A stretch of DNA of 64,000 nucleotides from Balaenoptera acutorostrata (GCF_949987535.1 NC_080080.1:60920668-60984667); one strand, 5' to 3'. Positions 1-12,269 are shown, counted from the first letter of the stretch. The notes: a model not told the origin generated them from the sequence alone. Program-made: numbers and translations.

Positions 1-814
1 CCACCTCCCTATCCCACCCATCTAGGTGGTCACAAAGCACCGAGCTGATTTCCCTGTGCTATGCAGCTGCTTCCCACTAGCTATCTATTTTACATTTGGT
101 AGTGTATATATGTCCATTCCCCTTTCCTGTGTCCTCAAGTCCATTCTCTACATCTGTGTCTTTATTCCTGTCCTGTCCCTGGGTTCATCAGAACCTTTTT
201 TTTTTTTTTTAGATTCCATATATATGCGTTAGCATACAGTTTTTTTTTTCCTCTTTCTGACTTACTTCACTCTGTATGATAGAGGTGGTCCATCCACCTC
301 ACTACAAATAATTCAATTTTGTTTCTTTTTATGGCTGAGTAATATTCCATTGTATATATGTGCCACATCTTCTTTATCCATTCATCTGTCAATGGACACT
401 TAGGTTGCTTCCATGTCCTGGCTATTGTAAATAGGGCTGCAATGAACATTGTGGTACATGACTCTTTTTGAATTATGGTTTTCTCAGGGTATATGCCCAG
501 TACTGGGATTGCTAAATTGTATGGTAGTTCTATTTTTAGTTTTTTAAGGAACCTCCATATTGTTCTCCATAGTGGCTGTATCAATGTACATTCCCACCAA
601 CAGTGCAAGAGTGTTCCCTTTTCTCCACACCCTCTCCAGCATTTACTGTTTGTAGATTTTTTGATGATGACCATTCTGACCGGTGTGAAGTGATACCTCA
701 TTGTGGTTTTGATTTGCATTTCTCTAATGATTAGTGATGTTGAACATCCTTTCATGTGTTTGTTGGCAATCTGTATATCTTCTTTGGACAAATGTGTATT
801 TAGGTCTTCTGCCC
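1..814 (-). mobile_element. L1 3' end (5'-truncated copy, continues off the window edge)
   Basis: Read on the reverse strand, this is the last part of L1 ORF2 (about 814 down to 267) followed by L1 3' UTR running off position 1. It matches the sense-strand L1 at 59545-60360 closely over its whole length, so both belong to one related subfamily. The match stops abruptly near 814, the usual 5' truncation of an L1 insertion. The poly(A) tail and the second target-site duplication lie outside the window. Confidence 0.93.
267..814 (-). pseudogene. L1 ORF2p C-terminal remnant
   Basis: About 180 codons of the C-terminal end of the L1 ORF2 protein stay open on the reverse strand. The cysteine-rich segment is visible ([18 protein letters not shown]), followed by the conserved region containing EEWIKKMW-like and MEYYSAIK motifs (here [20 protein letters not shown]). 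The endonuclease and reverse transcriptase domains are missing through 5' truncation, so the copy cannot act. The uninterrupted frame suggests it is younger or less decayed than the L1 at 53.3-60.6 kb, whose cysteine-rich region has stops. Confidence 0.88.
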
Positions 815-1784
815 TTTATCCTGATTCTTTTTGGGTTCATATTTCCAATCACTTCCTGATTCTCTCCTCTGATTTAATTCTATCCTGGAAGCCAGGAACA
901 TCCAACATACGGACTCCAGTGTCTCCACTTTTTAGATTAATTTTTCTCCTACTAGGATCTAACTTCTTGTCCAGAAGGAATGTGACATATTTGGTCTAAA
1001 CATTGAGCTCATTTGCCACAAATAGACTCCTGTAATGAAATAATGTAGAAGTGTGTGTTTTTAAAACTTTATTCAATTCAAAAGACAAGTCTCTGTCAAT
1101 GGACTCTGTGATGAGAAGTTTGCAAGTCAGGTTCACTGCAAGAGGTAATATGGAAAGTTTTAAAACTTCTGAATTTTTTTGGTAACTGTGCTTTTAACTG
1201 TTACCAATATTTGAATTAAGATGAACCAGAGGATGGGCATTTGGTTTATTTAAATATGTCAGATGACTAGTTCCTGGAAGCCAACTGATATTTACTTAGC
1301 TGCTTCCTCACATCAAGGGCTTTATACTTTCTTGCTCATGTAACAAAATGCTTAAACAAGCTGAATTATAATCTGTGAAGAAAAAAACAGGGGCATTGTA
1401 GATTGTTCAAGGAGGAGTAAGAATTCCAGTTTTACAATGCACTGATTCCATGAGAATATGAGACCCGCACTCATTCGCCATGGCTGAATGAGTTAAATGG
1501 AATCTCTTACTTTTAAAAATTGCAGAATTGTTTGCTGAGAAATAAAGAATTTGAGAAGAAATTTTGGAGAATTTGATAACTATAGTTAAGTCCTCTTGTC
1601 TGTTTTCCTTCTAATTTATCTTAACGTTATACAATTAAAAAAAAAAAACCCTTCAGATGTTTTCAGAATTTATGTGGTAGAATTGTTATGGAATTAACAT
1701 ATGTTTCCTGTAATGTATGCATTTGAACTAGTTTCTACATAGTATACTAAATTTTGGAAGAGCCACAAAATTTATATATCTACA
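815..1784. other. Unique AT-rich DNA, nothing recognised
   Basis: No repeat family, splice-bounded exon or RNA gene was recognised. The only local feature is a short A-run near 1638. Confidence 0.5.
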
Positions 1785-2107
1785 AACCAAAAATGTCTAT
1801 CAGCAGGTGATGGGTAAACAAATTGTGTTATATAAGTATAATGGAATACTACTTGCTGAAGAAATGGAATAAACTACTAATAAATACAACAACATGGGTG
1901 AACCTAAACAAGAATAGCTGAGTGAAAGAAGCTAGACATAGAAGAGTATACACTGTATGATTTCATTTATATGAGTGTCTAGAACATGATCTTGATTATG
2001 TTGGTAGTTACACAGGTGTGTAAATGTGTTAAAACACATGTAACTGTATATTCAAAATTGGTGCAGTTTATTCTTTGTAAATTACACCTCAGTAAAGTTG
2101 TTTTAAG
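1785..2107 (+). mobile_element. Old L1 (L1MB-like) 3' end
   Basis: Sense-strand L1 ORF2 tail and 3' UTR, recognised from the run around 1840-1970 (one-nucleotide variants of the widespread 'aatggaatactact...' and 'gagtgaaagaagc.agac' segments) and the terminal 'acacctcagtaaa'-type end near 2084-2100. The middle of the usual 3' UTR is missing near 1980, an internal deletion. It is clearly more diverged than the L1 at 1-814. Confidence 0.75.
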
Positions 2108-2900
2108 AAACAAAACATACAAAACAAAAAAGCTTATATATATGGATCTCTGATTGTGTGGTCCACCATGAAAATATGTGGACACCTCTTCTTTAAAACA
2201 CCAAGATAAAATTTGTGAATTTGTTGAAAATTTCTCCTCCCTACGTACAAAAGTATGTGCAGCCTGCAGTTCAACCAGAGCTTCACGCGGAGGTTGCCTT
2301 GGAGAAAAGTGAAGGGACAGCTGATCAAGCATCTTTTCAGATTTGCATAAGGTGCTTTCAAAACATGTGTATATATTGTGTTGTGTTTGAGAATTTCTTA
2401 GGGGAGAGGCCTTCTGTTGTCAGGAAACTTAAAGATAAGCGAGATGCTGGGTGTATCTTCTATTCAAGAGACCTGAATGTGGTAGAACTATCTTACATGA
2501 GCCAAAGGCAGGAGTGTGTTAATTGCCATGGGAAGGAATTTGTAAGCATGAATGTAGTAGGCCAAGTGGTCGGTGTCAGTAAATGGGGAAGTTTGTGGGA
2601 TTCATGATGAAACCCTGCCACATAACCTTCCACATCTACAATAGTGTCTGTAAATGTTTGCAGCAGCGTTGGTGGCTTGGCCCTGGGGTAACACAAAGTA
2701 GAAAAGGAGCCAGCAAAGGTGCAGGAGTTGGGCTCCCTGCAAATTAGAAGGCATCTTGCAAGGCCCCTGGTTTGCCTACGTACAACGTCTGAGTGCTTCC
2801 TACCTAAATCTGTGGAACTCACTTGACTTTCTGGGTTACACGTTTATACAATCTTGATTTTACAGTATATGCGTAACAATTGAAAAAAAAATTCTCAATG
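2108..2900. other. Unassigned block, higher GC than surroundings, open 130-codon frame
   Basis: This stretch matches no repeat I recognise. It is richer in GC and CpG than its neighbours and carries a + strand open frame at 2215-2607. The frame has no recognisable domain, no clear Kozak context and no paired splice sites, so I do not call it a gene. A short A-run at 2883-2891 ends the block, so a decayed retrocopy of an untranslated region is possible. A conserved non-coding element is the other reading. Confidence 0.3.
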
Positions 2901-4229
2901 TAACAAATTTTTTAAAAAGGCTCTAATATATCAGAGTTGAAAAAGGGGAAGGAACAGCAAAGGCTGGCTTTCAGTTAGTCGAAAGCCATACATTCCAAAT
3001 GTGACTTGACTCTTTTATTGTAGGTTGTGAGTAAATTCCATAACATGCAATGTTTTCTGTGTCAGTGTGTATTCTGAAGCCAAAATTTGTTTGTGTGAGA
3101 CTTCGTTTTGGCATATTCTATTATGTTACACTGTCACTTGAGGTGGTCAAAAATTTGAGAATAAATTTAAGTAAACATTTCAAGTATTACTGTTAAAAGT
3201 TTATTTTATAAATGTTAGATTCACTGTTATGAAGTTTTAGAACTGATACCTTTTGTTCTTTTACTATAATTCTCTTTAGAGTTCGCTCCTGCTAAATTCT
3301 TAAAAACTTCTTTCTCATCCTAAATGAGGCTAATACCTGAGGCCAGGACAAAGAAAATCAGTTTTCTTACAAGTAAGGGAATTCTTTATATTACTTCATT
3401 ATATATAAGCATTGCTTGTCTAGCAAATACAAAATTACAATGTTGCTGGGCAAAGAAAAAGTTAATTCTGTTTTATTTTTTTCTGAATTTGGTGTTTGTC
3501 AAAATATTGCAGAACTGTGCTAATTTTTTCCCTGAAAGTATAAATAACTTTAATTAGCCTATAGTAATTGGTCTAGCTCTTTGTCTTTTGTTTTTAATAT
3601 ATAGATCAGAGTGTTCATATTGCTGAATGACCTTTAGAATACTCTTTCAATTGAGACCTATTTGTGGCTCAGGAAATCAGTTCAGTAATTTGCAAGAAGC
3701 AATTTTTTAAATGAAATGATAAAAAATACTAGAGCTCATCACACATGGAAACCGAAAGCATTGATTTGTGAAACATTTTTCAGCTATATGTGCACGTGCC
3801 TGTTTGTGTGTGTGTGATGTGTGTGTGTGTGTGTACTAGGTTGCAAGATAAAGACTGTTTCTTACTGTGGGTTGAGAAAATCAAAAATATTTTAAAATAG
3901 TTTGTAATAGTATTTTAGAGGATCACCTAAAATGTGACAGCTGAAATAATTGAGCATCCGTCCTATGAAGAAAGAGATAATTAGTGATAATTGAACACTC
4001 AGATTAACAAATTTCATTACAATGGGATTGAACAAGAAAATTAGGTTCAAGATGGCTCTCTTACGTCTTTTTCTGAAGTCACTGGAAACTTTTTTATCCC
4101 TTAGATAACCCACCTTAAAACACTACATTCATATATTTTTAGGACATTTCAAAGATTTAAATATCATCAAACCTCCGTGGTTCACATTTTGATGAAATAT
4201 AAATATCCCCGTGAGCTATTTTATTTTAT
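2901..4229. other. Unique DNA
   Basis: AT-rich sequence with no recognised repeat apart from a short (TG)n tract. Small open frames here look random. Confidence 0.45.
3804..3834. repeat. (TG)n microsatellite
   Basis: An interrupted TG dinucleotide tract of about 31 bp, broken once by GATG. Confidence 0.95.
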
Positions 4230-4575
4230 TTCTTTATTCCCTTTGCCTGGAATGTTCTACCTGCAGCTGGTCATATGGACAGTACTCATCAAATATTTCT
4301 TCTAGAGAGGGTTTTCTAACCACCAAATCTAAAATGTATCCCCTCAGTATGTCAGAATATGTTTTTTCTTTTTAATAACACTTATCATGTAAAATAAAAA
4401 TATTTGTTTTCTTCCTCATTTTGCTAACTACTCGATCTAAGATCCACCCATCCATCTCTCTACAATGTGAGCTCCAGAAAGGACAGTCTTTGCCTCTCTC
4501 GTCCACTGCTTGCCTCAGAAAAGTGTCTGACACAGAGTCGTTCCTCAGTAAATATTTATTGACTACATGACTGAT
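4230..4575 (+). mobile_element. L2 LINE 3' end
   Basis: The order of motifs matches the L2 3' end: a 'cctggaatgttct' segment at about 4247, a degenerate centre with 'gagctccagaaagga' near 4469, and the terminal 'gttcctcagtaaatatttattga' type end near 4540-4562. It is ancient and non-coding. Confidence 0.75.
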
Positions 4576-5784
4576 TTAGTTTAAGAAATGACCACAAAAT
4601 TTGCTTCTTGCTTTATAAAAACTTTCTAAAAGTGGAAATCAGGACATCTATAGCAATATACCATTCAAAATAATTTGGGGGGGGGGCGCTGGCTTTGTCC
4701 TCATTAGACTTTATTTATTTTTTATTTACTCTGAGTAGGAGTGTTTGGATTCCAAACTTTGAATAGCTTAGGAAATAATCAGAAAAAAAAAAAAGAGTTT
4801 ATTAACAACTCTGACCAGAAATCCCATTTAAAACTAGAGTCAATAACAACTCTGATGAAGGCAATTAAAATACAGTTTGTAACTAAGGTGGCTACTTTAG
4901 TAGATCATTCTGTCTCCATCTGCTATCTTAGGGGTCAATATGAGCCCTTTTTGTATTAAAATCTGTCAAATATACTCCTGAAAGTTCTTCTTTCAGTTAG
5001 CAAATTAAGAGGAGTGGATGACTACTATCTCTATTACAGGCTGGGAAACCAGTATATCTGCCTGAGTGCACTTATTTGAATGGAAAATAGCTAGATATAA
5101 AGTACACTGAAAAGAAATATGATAAAGCCTTTAAGCTAAGAGGCAGTTGACCCTATGTTAAAGGTTAAGTACTTCAAAAGTAATATTATTGGGGGGAAAT
5201 TTTGCCTCTATGCGTGATTAAATTTAGTCTTCAAAAATTTGGATAGTTAGGACATTTAAATTGTTAGATAAGTTTTTAGTAAAACAGTGACCTTGTGATT
5301 ACATTGGTCATGTACCTAACCCACTTAAGATATTATTGTGATCATGAAGTCATTATTTGAAATATGCTGTTTGGCAGATAGCTACTATAATAAATGTTAC
5401 CTCTATTTTAATACCAAGGTAAAATTAATAACTTTCAAGTTGAGATTCAGTTTATTTATATACATCCTCCTCCAAATTCTCATCAAGTTCTACCATTGTT
5501 TGTTATGTTATAACAGATATAGCAAACACCAAAGAGGAAATACGTCAAATCAAACTGTTTATTGTTTGATCTTGAGAATGATCCAGAGAAGCAAATGTCC
5601 AATGTTTAAATTCTGAGGCTTAAAATAAATATTTCAGAAAGACTCTCATCTTTTGTTGATTGGTAAAATACACCACAGAATATCACTTCTTCTCTGCTTA
5701 ATGCACTGTAAAGAAATATAGATTTTTTTAAAAAAGAATTGCTTTGTCTGGTAAACATGGAAGGTCTACTGAAATAGGCATTTT
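4576..5784. other. Unique DNA
   Basis: No repeat or gene recognised. There is a G-run at 4676-4686 and an A-run at 4782-4793. Confidence 0.45.
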
Positions 5785-5796
5785 AAAAAATAGATT

Positions 5797-5899
5797 GTGC
5801 TAGCTTTGGCAGCATATATACTGAAATTAATATGAGACAGAGAAGATTAGCATGACCCTGTAGAGGATAACATACAAATTTGTGAAGCATTCCATATTT
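5797..5899 (+). pseudogene. RNU6-like: U6 snRNA pseudogene (RNU6-like)
   Basis: The sequence follows spliceosomal U6 snRNA from its GTGCT start through the conserved ACAGAGA box (5837-5843) and GATTAGCATG to the terminal GAAGCATTCCATATTT. It differs from U6 at many positions. There is no TATA box or proximal sequence element just upstream and no T-run terminator at the 3' end, so pol III expression is not expected. It is the 5' half of the chimeric retrocopy. Confidence 0.93.
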
Positions 5900-6121
5900 G
5901 TGGTATGTGTGAAAGTTGTTGAGAATTGATCCTTCTCATCACAAGGAAAAAATATTATTTTCTTTTTCTTTTTTTCATATCTATATGAGATGACAGATCT
6001 GTATGAGATAATGATGTTAAACTTGTAGTAATCACTTCATGATGTATGTAAGTCAAATCATTATGGTGTACACCTTAAACTTATACAGTGCTGTATGACA
6101 ATTGTATCTCAATAAAATTGT
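5900..6121 (+). mobile_element. L1 (L1MA-like) 3' UTR fused to U6
   Basis: The sequence runs from 'gaaagttgttgaga' through 'tctcatcacaagga' to 'ttatggtgtacacctt' and a terminal polyadenylation signal AATAAA at 6111-6116, the layout of an L1M 3' UTR. Only the last ~220 bp of L1 is present, fused to the U6 3' end. Confidence 0.82.
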
Positions 6122-6179
6122 AAAAAATAGATTATGCCATAAAAGCATAAAATTGAAAGGCAATCATTATAATAGCAAC

Positions 6180-6345
6180 AAAATAAGGTTAGTCTATTTT
6201 ATTGCATACTGAGTTAGTGCCAGATTCTGAACCAGGTGCTTTCTCACAAAAAACTCTGGAAAGTCACTACTTTCTAGTAGCTTTTAAAAAGTATACATTT
6301 TATACCTCTTGCCAATTTACAGACATAGAAACTATATAAACATCT
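6180..6345 (-). repeat. Possible degenerate MIR/L2 fragment
   Basis: Weak similarity to an inverted MIR/L2: 'gttagtgccagattctgaaccaggtgctttctc' spacing, then 'aatttacagacatagaaact' near 6315-6334. The call is by eye on short motifs and could be wrong. Confidence 0.35.
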
Positions 6346-8404
6346 ATACTAGAAGTGCATGAATATCAATGAAATAACTTTATTTCCAAAATGTGGCCGG
6401 TAAATAGAATATGTTTTTGGGAAATAATACATTCCTTCTATTACTGGCACAAAATATATAACTTTGGTTAAAAAGAGATTGAATGATTTATTGGTTGATT
6501 TGATGACTAGCTATGGCAACCCTATTTACCCTCACTTTCAAATCTACTATCAGGAATTGTCCAGCTGCTAAAAGTTTCAAAGTGTTGGTAAGTAAGAGAG
6601 ACTGATCCTGATAAATGCATGTCTTACTTTGTGAGAACATGATGAAAGTTTAAGAAGTGACTATTGTTAAAACATAATTTTAAAAAATTAAGAGTGTGGT
6701 TTTGGGGGTTTTGGTTTTTTAATTCCATTATGTTGATTTCAATTTCCTTCACACAGTAGAAATTGAAGTCTTCAAAGGGATTCCCAAAAGGGTGTCTATG
6801 TTAAAATGCCATTTCTAAAAGATAATCAACAACTGATGTTTGTAGGTTATTCTCACAAGGATCACATATGACAAATATACAGCCAACTGGCCATTATCAT
6901 ATTACCCTTGACATGCACTCCATTCTCATAATGAACATAATACTGAATGGGGGACAAGTAGAAGATTAACATTTCAGAACTGAATCCAGAGAATTAGAGA
7001 TAAACTTGGTAATATAGAATCTGAGGTAGATTAGTGAAGCCCAGGATCCATAATTGTCACACTAATACCACTCAAATATGTATGTCTTTCAATAAAAGCA
7101 ACAACAAAAATGCAATTACCATTAATTTTTTTTGGTACTGGAAATGTATGACATTGCTCTATGTAACTCTAATACATTACTTAGTACATGGTAATCCCCT
7201 GGTGGCAATGATTGATTCAGGATGCTCCAATCAGAGTGAAGCAATTTATTCATTGGTTTTGGGAAGCAGCCTCTTCCTGTACTGAAAAAGCAAGCTATGT
7301 AATCCAGGTTGCAGCAAACATTTATGTCCACCATGAGGAGACCTAGCTTGCAGGTGAAGCTGCAATACAGAGGAGGGTAGAACAAACTGCTGAAAAATTG
7401 TTTAGTATCATTGGTCAAGCCGTGCTTGGGGACAGATTAGTTTTAGACTTTTAGTTGTGTTTAACTAACTTATTTCATTTTCATTAGACTTTTTTTATCA
7501 CTTGCCACTTAAAATGGTCTGGCTAATAGTTACCAAATCTTTAAATAAAGATATTTACAGATTTTTTTCTCCACTTTGATATGAACATTGTTACTCTGTC
7601 TAACTTCTCACACTCAACATATTATTTCTATAAATGTTCATTGATGAGCCTTGGGTGGAGAAAAGAAAAAAGTTTCCTACAAGAATCTGTTCCATTTATT
7701 TTTATTATTAAGGATCTGGTAACTATCATAATCGAGGTAAGGGAGACAAGTATAGCATATTGATTTAATGTGATCAGCCCCCTTCCAAAAAAAATGTTGT
7801 TGAAAATAGCAACATTTTCAAGCCAGCCCACAAAAATATCCTCAACCCTAAAATAATTGTCTGCCTTTCTATGCTCTTAGAGATATTTATATCAGAGTTA
7901 AACTACATGGAATGTTGACTAGCCTTTGAGAGTTACCTAAACACTGATTATACAACATGCTAGTAGACCATTATGCCCTGTGTTTTTAAAAGTTACTAAA
8001 AAATAAACAAATCTATCTAAAATATTTTATAGCTGAAAGAAAAATTGGTTAAAACAATTTTTAAAAGTATTAGGGAAAGGAACAATATATAGAGTATTTA
8101 TTTTTACTTTCATTAATTAGTATTTAATCTGGTCAAAAAAACTCTAAAATACAACACAAAACAATGCAATGTACACCTATATGTGTACACATGTATGTAC
8201 ACCCAAATCTCTGAGGGGAAAGTCCATAGTATTCATCAGATTTTCAAAGGGATCTAGTATCTAACATTAAGGATTAAGGGTTTAGAATTCAATTTTCATA
8301 GGTTTGTTTGTCTCTCATAAGTACCACAGTTCTATTATGTCAATGTGTAAAGAGTAGTGACTATTTGATGGTTCACAAAATCAAACTTCATGTACAAGAA
8401 AGTA
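6346..8404. other. Unique DNA
   Basis: AT-rich sequence with no convincing gene or repeat. A short stretch at about 6865-7000 weakly resembles L1 ORF2 but is too decayed to assign. Confidence 0.4.
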
Positions 8405-8645
8405 GCTAAAAAAGAAGATTCTGGAATCTGTCTGCCAAGGTTTGAATCTCAGGTCTGCCACATGCTGACCAAGTGGCCACAGACAAATATCTATCCTTGT
8501 CTCATTTTACTTATTTGGAAAATGAGAAATGTATAGCACTTACCTCTTAGGTTTATTGTGAGGAATAAAGAAAAAACTCATGTAATACATTTAGAATATC
8601 GCTTAGAATAGAATAAATGTTCATAAATGAGCTCTTATTATACTA
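8405..8645 (+). mobile_element. MIR SINE
   Basis: Near full-length MIR in sense orientation. Recognised parts are 'attctggaatctgtctgcc' after the tRNA-related head, 'gtttgaatctcaggtctgccac' near 8440, 'aaaatgag' in the core, 'tacctcttaggtttattgtgagga' near 8541 and a tail with 'aatgttcataaatgagctcttatta'. It is an ancient tRNA-derived element and is inactive. Confidence 0.85.
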
Positions 8646-8934
8646 CTTGTCTTTCCTGAGGAGGGAGGGACTTGCACAGTTACATGTATGTACAGTATGT
8701 TTATTTATTTTGCAATCGACCTGGATTATATATTTGTCCAAGATATCAAAGGACTTATGGAATTTGATATTTTATGTCATTCTTAAGTGATCAAAAATAG
8801 TATATATTGTAAGAATACATATATTTTCACATACATATATGTAATTTAGATGGAAAACTCCGTCTTTTTTCTCCTGTTGTAGGGAAAACTTCAGTTCAGT
8901 CTATAGTGAATGGGGGACAATGTGTATCTCCTTT
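8646..8934. other. Unique DNA
   Basis: Nothing recognised. Confidence 0.4.
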
Positions 8935-9590
8935 ACTGTTCACAGAAAATACTTCACTTCTGACACTTCTGGTCACCAAATGTGGGCGGTTGTTTTCCCC
9001 ACAACCAACAATTCTCTGAGACATCAACTGGGTGTCCTATAATTTAACTCAATTCTAACATTATCTACCTGGAGATAGTGTCAGATCCCACAGGTAAGGA
9101 CTCAGTCTCACAAGACTGCTCCCACCCCACTTCAGATGATAAAGGATACAGATAAACAGCAGGATGAAGAGATACAAAGGGTGAGGTCTAGGTGGGTCCC
9201 GAGCACCAGAGCTTCTATCCCTGCAGAGTGATGTGTTTGCCAGCCTGAAAGCTCTCCAAACCCCCATTCTTTTTATGGAAAATCCCATTGGGATTTTATG
9301 AAGGTTTCCTCATGTAGGCATGATCAATCATGAACTCTGTTTCCAGGTCCTTTCCCCTCTCTAGAGGTATGTGGGGGCCAGACTGAATATTAGCAGCTTC
9401 TAATCATGGTTCGGTCTTTCTGGTGACCAGCCCTCATCTAAGAGCCATCCAGGGGTCCATCCAGAATTACCTCAATAGAACAAAATATGCTTCTGGTGCT
9501 ATTATCACTTGGAAATTACAAAGGTTTTAGGAGCTCTGTGCCAGGGACTGAGGGCAGAGACCAGTATATGTATTTTCTATTATCTCTCAG
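8935..9590. mobile_element. LTR-like ancient retroviral repeat (family not assigned)
   Basis: A block of about 650 bp with higher GC reads like a known mammalian ERV LTR. Recognised segments are 'gggcggttgttttcccc' at 8982, 'ctgagacatcaactggg' at 9016, 'cctggagatagtgtcagatcccac' at 9067, 'cagtctcacaagactgc' at 9102, 'ctaatcatggttcggtctttctggtgaccagccc' near 9400 and 'aggagctctgtgccaggga' near 9530. I could not fix exact termini or a target-site duplication, and the strand is unresolved. Confidence 0.55.
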
Positions 9591-11404
9591 TAGTAAAAGT
9601 ATATAGCAAGTGCACCATATTTCAAAACTTTGGTTATCTTAAGAAAAAAGTTTGGAGAACATGATAGGGAAGGTGTCTTTAGCTCTTTCACACAGAAAGA
9701 GGAGGGAGAAGTGAGCTGTAAATATAGAAATATAGATGCATGAGTGAATATTATACCACATTATTTTCTACATGTTTGAACTATTTTGATAAAATATAAA
9801 ATATGTGCAGATGAAAATATTCTAGAAATTTTAATGAAGCTGGGTAATGTTGGTAAGTTTTTATTAGAAAATTACTGACTCAGTACTACAAGCTATGAAA
9901 TTATTCCAGAAGACCTTTTCATTGAGTATTATCCCTACCACTTCTAAATATATACCAGATATATTGTTCATAGATAAGATCCCTGTAATTCACAATATGT
10001 AACACTATATTGGATAACAGCAAAATGCAATAAACATTTCTTAGTAAAACAAAATATTTAGACATTGACAGAAGTGCAAATATGTGTTATAGGTAGATAT
10101 ATTTTCACCCTATTAGTTTTCCAATCTGATATACAGAGAGATACATTACATTGCACTAATTGCAAATCATTTAGTTTAAATAAGTCTTTATAACCCTTTC
10201 AAATATTTAATTGGTTACAAGGACTGCTCCTCTGGCTGGATTTTAGTTATAGTTAGAATTTAAAAGGATATAGGGGTATATATGTTTATACCCAAGACAG
10301 ACAGACACGTAATGCTGCCCGGTAATTCCTATGATGGGTAAGATATTTAGACAATTATTTAATACCTACTAAGTGCAAAGAGCTGGGATAGACTTTGATA
10401 AGAAATGATTACAAATTAATTACTTTGAGGATGATTCATAATCAAATAATTATAATATTGTGAATTACAAATTATGTGTTAATATATCTGTGTACAAAGT
10501 GTTATAGAAGGCAAGAAAAAATTGTGAAAACTCATAGACTATGATTTACATGAATTTCTTTCTCAAAAGCAAGGCTTCTGCATTCCACCTTGGATCCCAT
10601 TCATACTATTATCTGTGCAGGGATGGGCTGGGGAAGGATGGAATTGCTGCTAACTATACAAAACAACAAGTGAAAAGGATTCACTTGGTTGTGCCATGAG
10701 GTGGCTGTTTGCAGATAGTAATTTGTCTAAATGAAGATTGTTGCTTTGCTTAATGATATAAAAAATATAGAAGTTTGTGAGATTAGGTTCTCTCTTAGAA
10801 AGGCAAAATTTGTTAGAATAAACATGCTTTTGAAATAAAAACATTTTATTTACAAGCTGACACTTTTGACTCATTTGTTGTCAATAAAATAGAGCAAAAT
10901 TGGTTATATTTGTATCATTTCTTTTGTCTCCCCAAATTCCCTAGCCACACCCTCCTCAACACATAGAAATATTTACATGCAAGAAGATATATGACTGAAA
11001 ATGAAGGACCCTCACACACACTGCAAAGGGGACATTGTGGTAATTAATATGAAGTATTGAATAAAAGTTAAACTAGTGACATATTCTATGGGGAAAAAGA
11101 TCTTCATTAAATAATGATAGTCAATCTGTAAACATTTAGTTTCTTGTGAGATTCAGACGATATACTCCAGCACTTAATAATTTAGTACAGATATAAACCA
11201 TATATAAGGAGTTAATAATATAAATAAGTGATTAAAAAGATAAGCGAGATAAATAACTACAGTGTATTTTACCTAGTACCTTTCCTACTGTTATATGATA
11301 GTGTTTTGAATTGATTAATTAATTTGGGATTGGAGTGTACACAGGGTACTTAAACCAGGATTTTGAAGATCGTTACAGCTTTGTTAAGTGGAGGAAACAT
11401 GGGG
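9591..11404. other. Unique DNA
   Basis: AT-rich. A short MIR/L2-like piece may lie at about 10350-10410. No gene signal. Confidence 0.4.
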
Positions 11405-11640
11405 GCCATTTTATTAATTCATTCAGTAATTCATTTACTTAGTCAATTAGGATGTAGGGAAAAGTTTTGAGCATCTAAGGTGAACATCTCATTAGCAAGA
11501 TGGGCTTGTCAATAAATAGACAGGTATAAAACAATTAGATATGATCCCTGACCACATGGGATGACAAGTTCCATGATGAATACAATGAAATAAATGTGCT
11601 ATAATGTTAAATCTGATGACTTTTAATTTAGAATGCAGAT
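11405..11640 (-). repeat. Possible degenerate L2/MIR fragment
   Basis: The pattern 'attcattcagtaattcatttactt' followed about 120 bp later by 'gatatgatccctgaccacatggg' resembles an inverted L2 3' region. The similarity is low. Confidence 0.35.
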
Positions 11641-12269
11641 AGGTCACAGAGTCCATTTCTGGAATAAATACTTAAGACTAGAAAAATTAATGGAGTACAG
11701 AGAGATCAATATGTTCTCTGAAAATCAACCTTAGGAGCTCTTTCTGGGTTACCTGGCAATGGCCTTCTTTCCAGTGGCCAAATTACACATCTACCAGAAA
11801 GGTCCTACTTGTAGGTATGGAAGAAACTTCTCACTCTGAATATTGTACAGCTTGGCAATCCCAAAAGCACAGGGTCAGAAGCAGGGGGGGACTTGTCTGT
11901 CTAGTGACACCTTCAGTATTTTGGGCCCTGGAATATTACTGTCTTTTAAATGGAAGTATAGTTGATTTACAATATTATATTAGTTTCAGGTATACAACAC
12001 AGTGATTAAGTATTTTTACAGATTGTACTCCATTAAAAGTTATTATAAGATCATGGCTAGGATTCCCTGTGTTGTACAATATATCCTGTTAAGTATCAAT
12101 TTTATACTTAGTAGTTTATATCTCTTAATCCTATACCTCTATCTTGCTCCTGCCCCTTTCTCCCCACTGGTAACCACTAGTTTGTTTTCTCTATCTGTGA
12201 GTCTGTTTCTGTTTTGCTATATGCATTTGTTTGTTTTATTTTTTAGGTTCCACATATAAGTGGAATCAT

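Larger units (their letters stand above)
5785..6133 (+). mobile_element. U6 snRNA-L1 chimeric retrocopy with 12-bp target-site duplication
   Basis: A U6 snRNA copy (5797-5899) is joined directly to an L1 3' UTR (about 5900-6121). The pair is bounded by the exact duplication AAAAAATAGATT at 5785-5796 and 6122-6133. The 5' copy follows TTTT, so the pre-insertion site reads TTTT/AAAAAA, a good L1 endonuclease target. Such chimeras are known products of L1 reverse transcriptase switching template from L1 RNA to U6 RNA during target-primed reverse transcription. A single pair of duplications around both parts shows that they inserted together. Confidence 0.9.

Noticed and set aside
5797..5899. Functional U6 snRNA gene
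   Set aside because: No upstream TATA or proximal sequence element, no terminator T-run, many substitutions, and it is fused to L1 inside a target-site duplication.
6865..7000. Possible sense-strand L1 ORF2 fragment
   Set aside because: Only scattered similarity ('acaaatatacagccaactgg', 'aacataatactgaatggg'). Too weak without an alignment.
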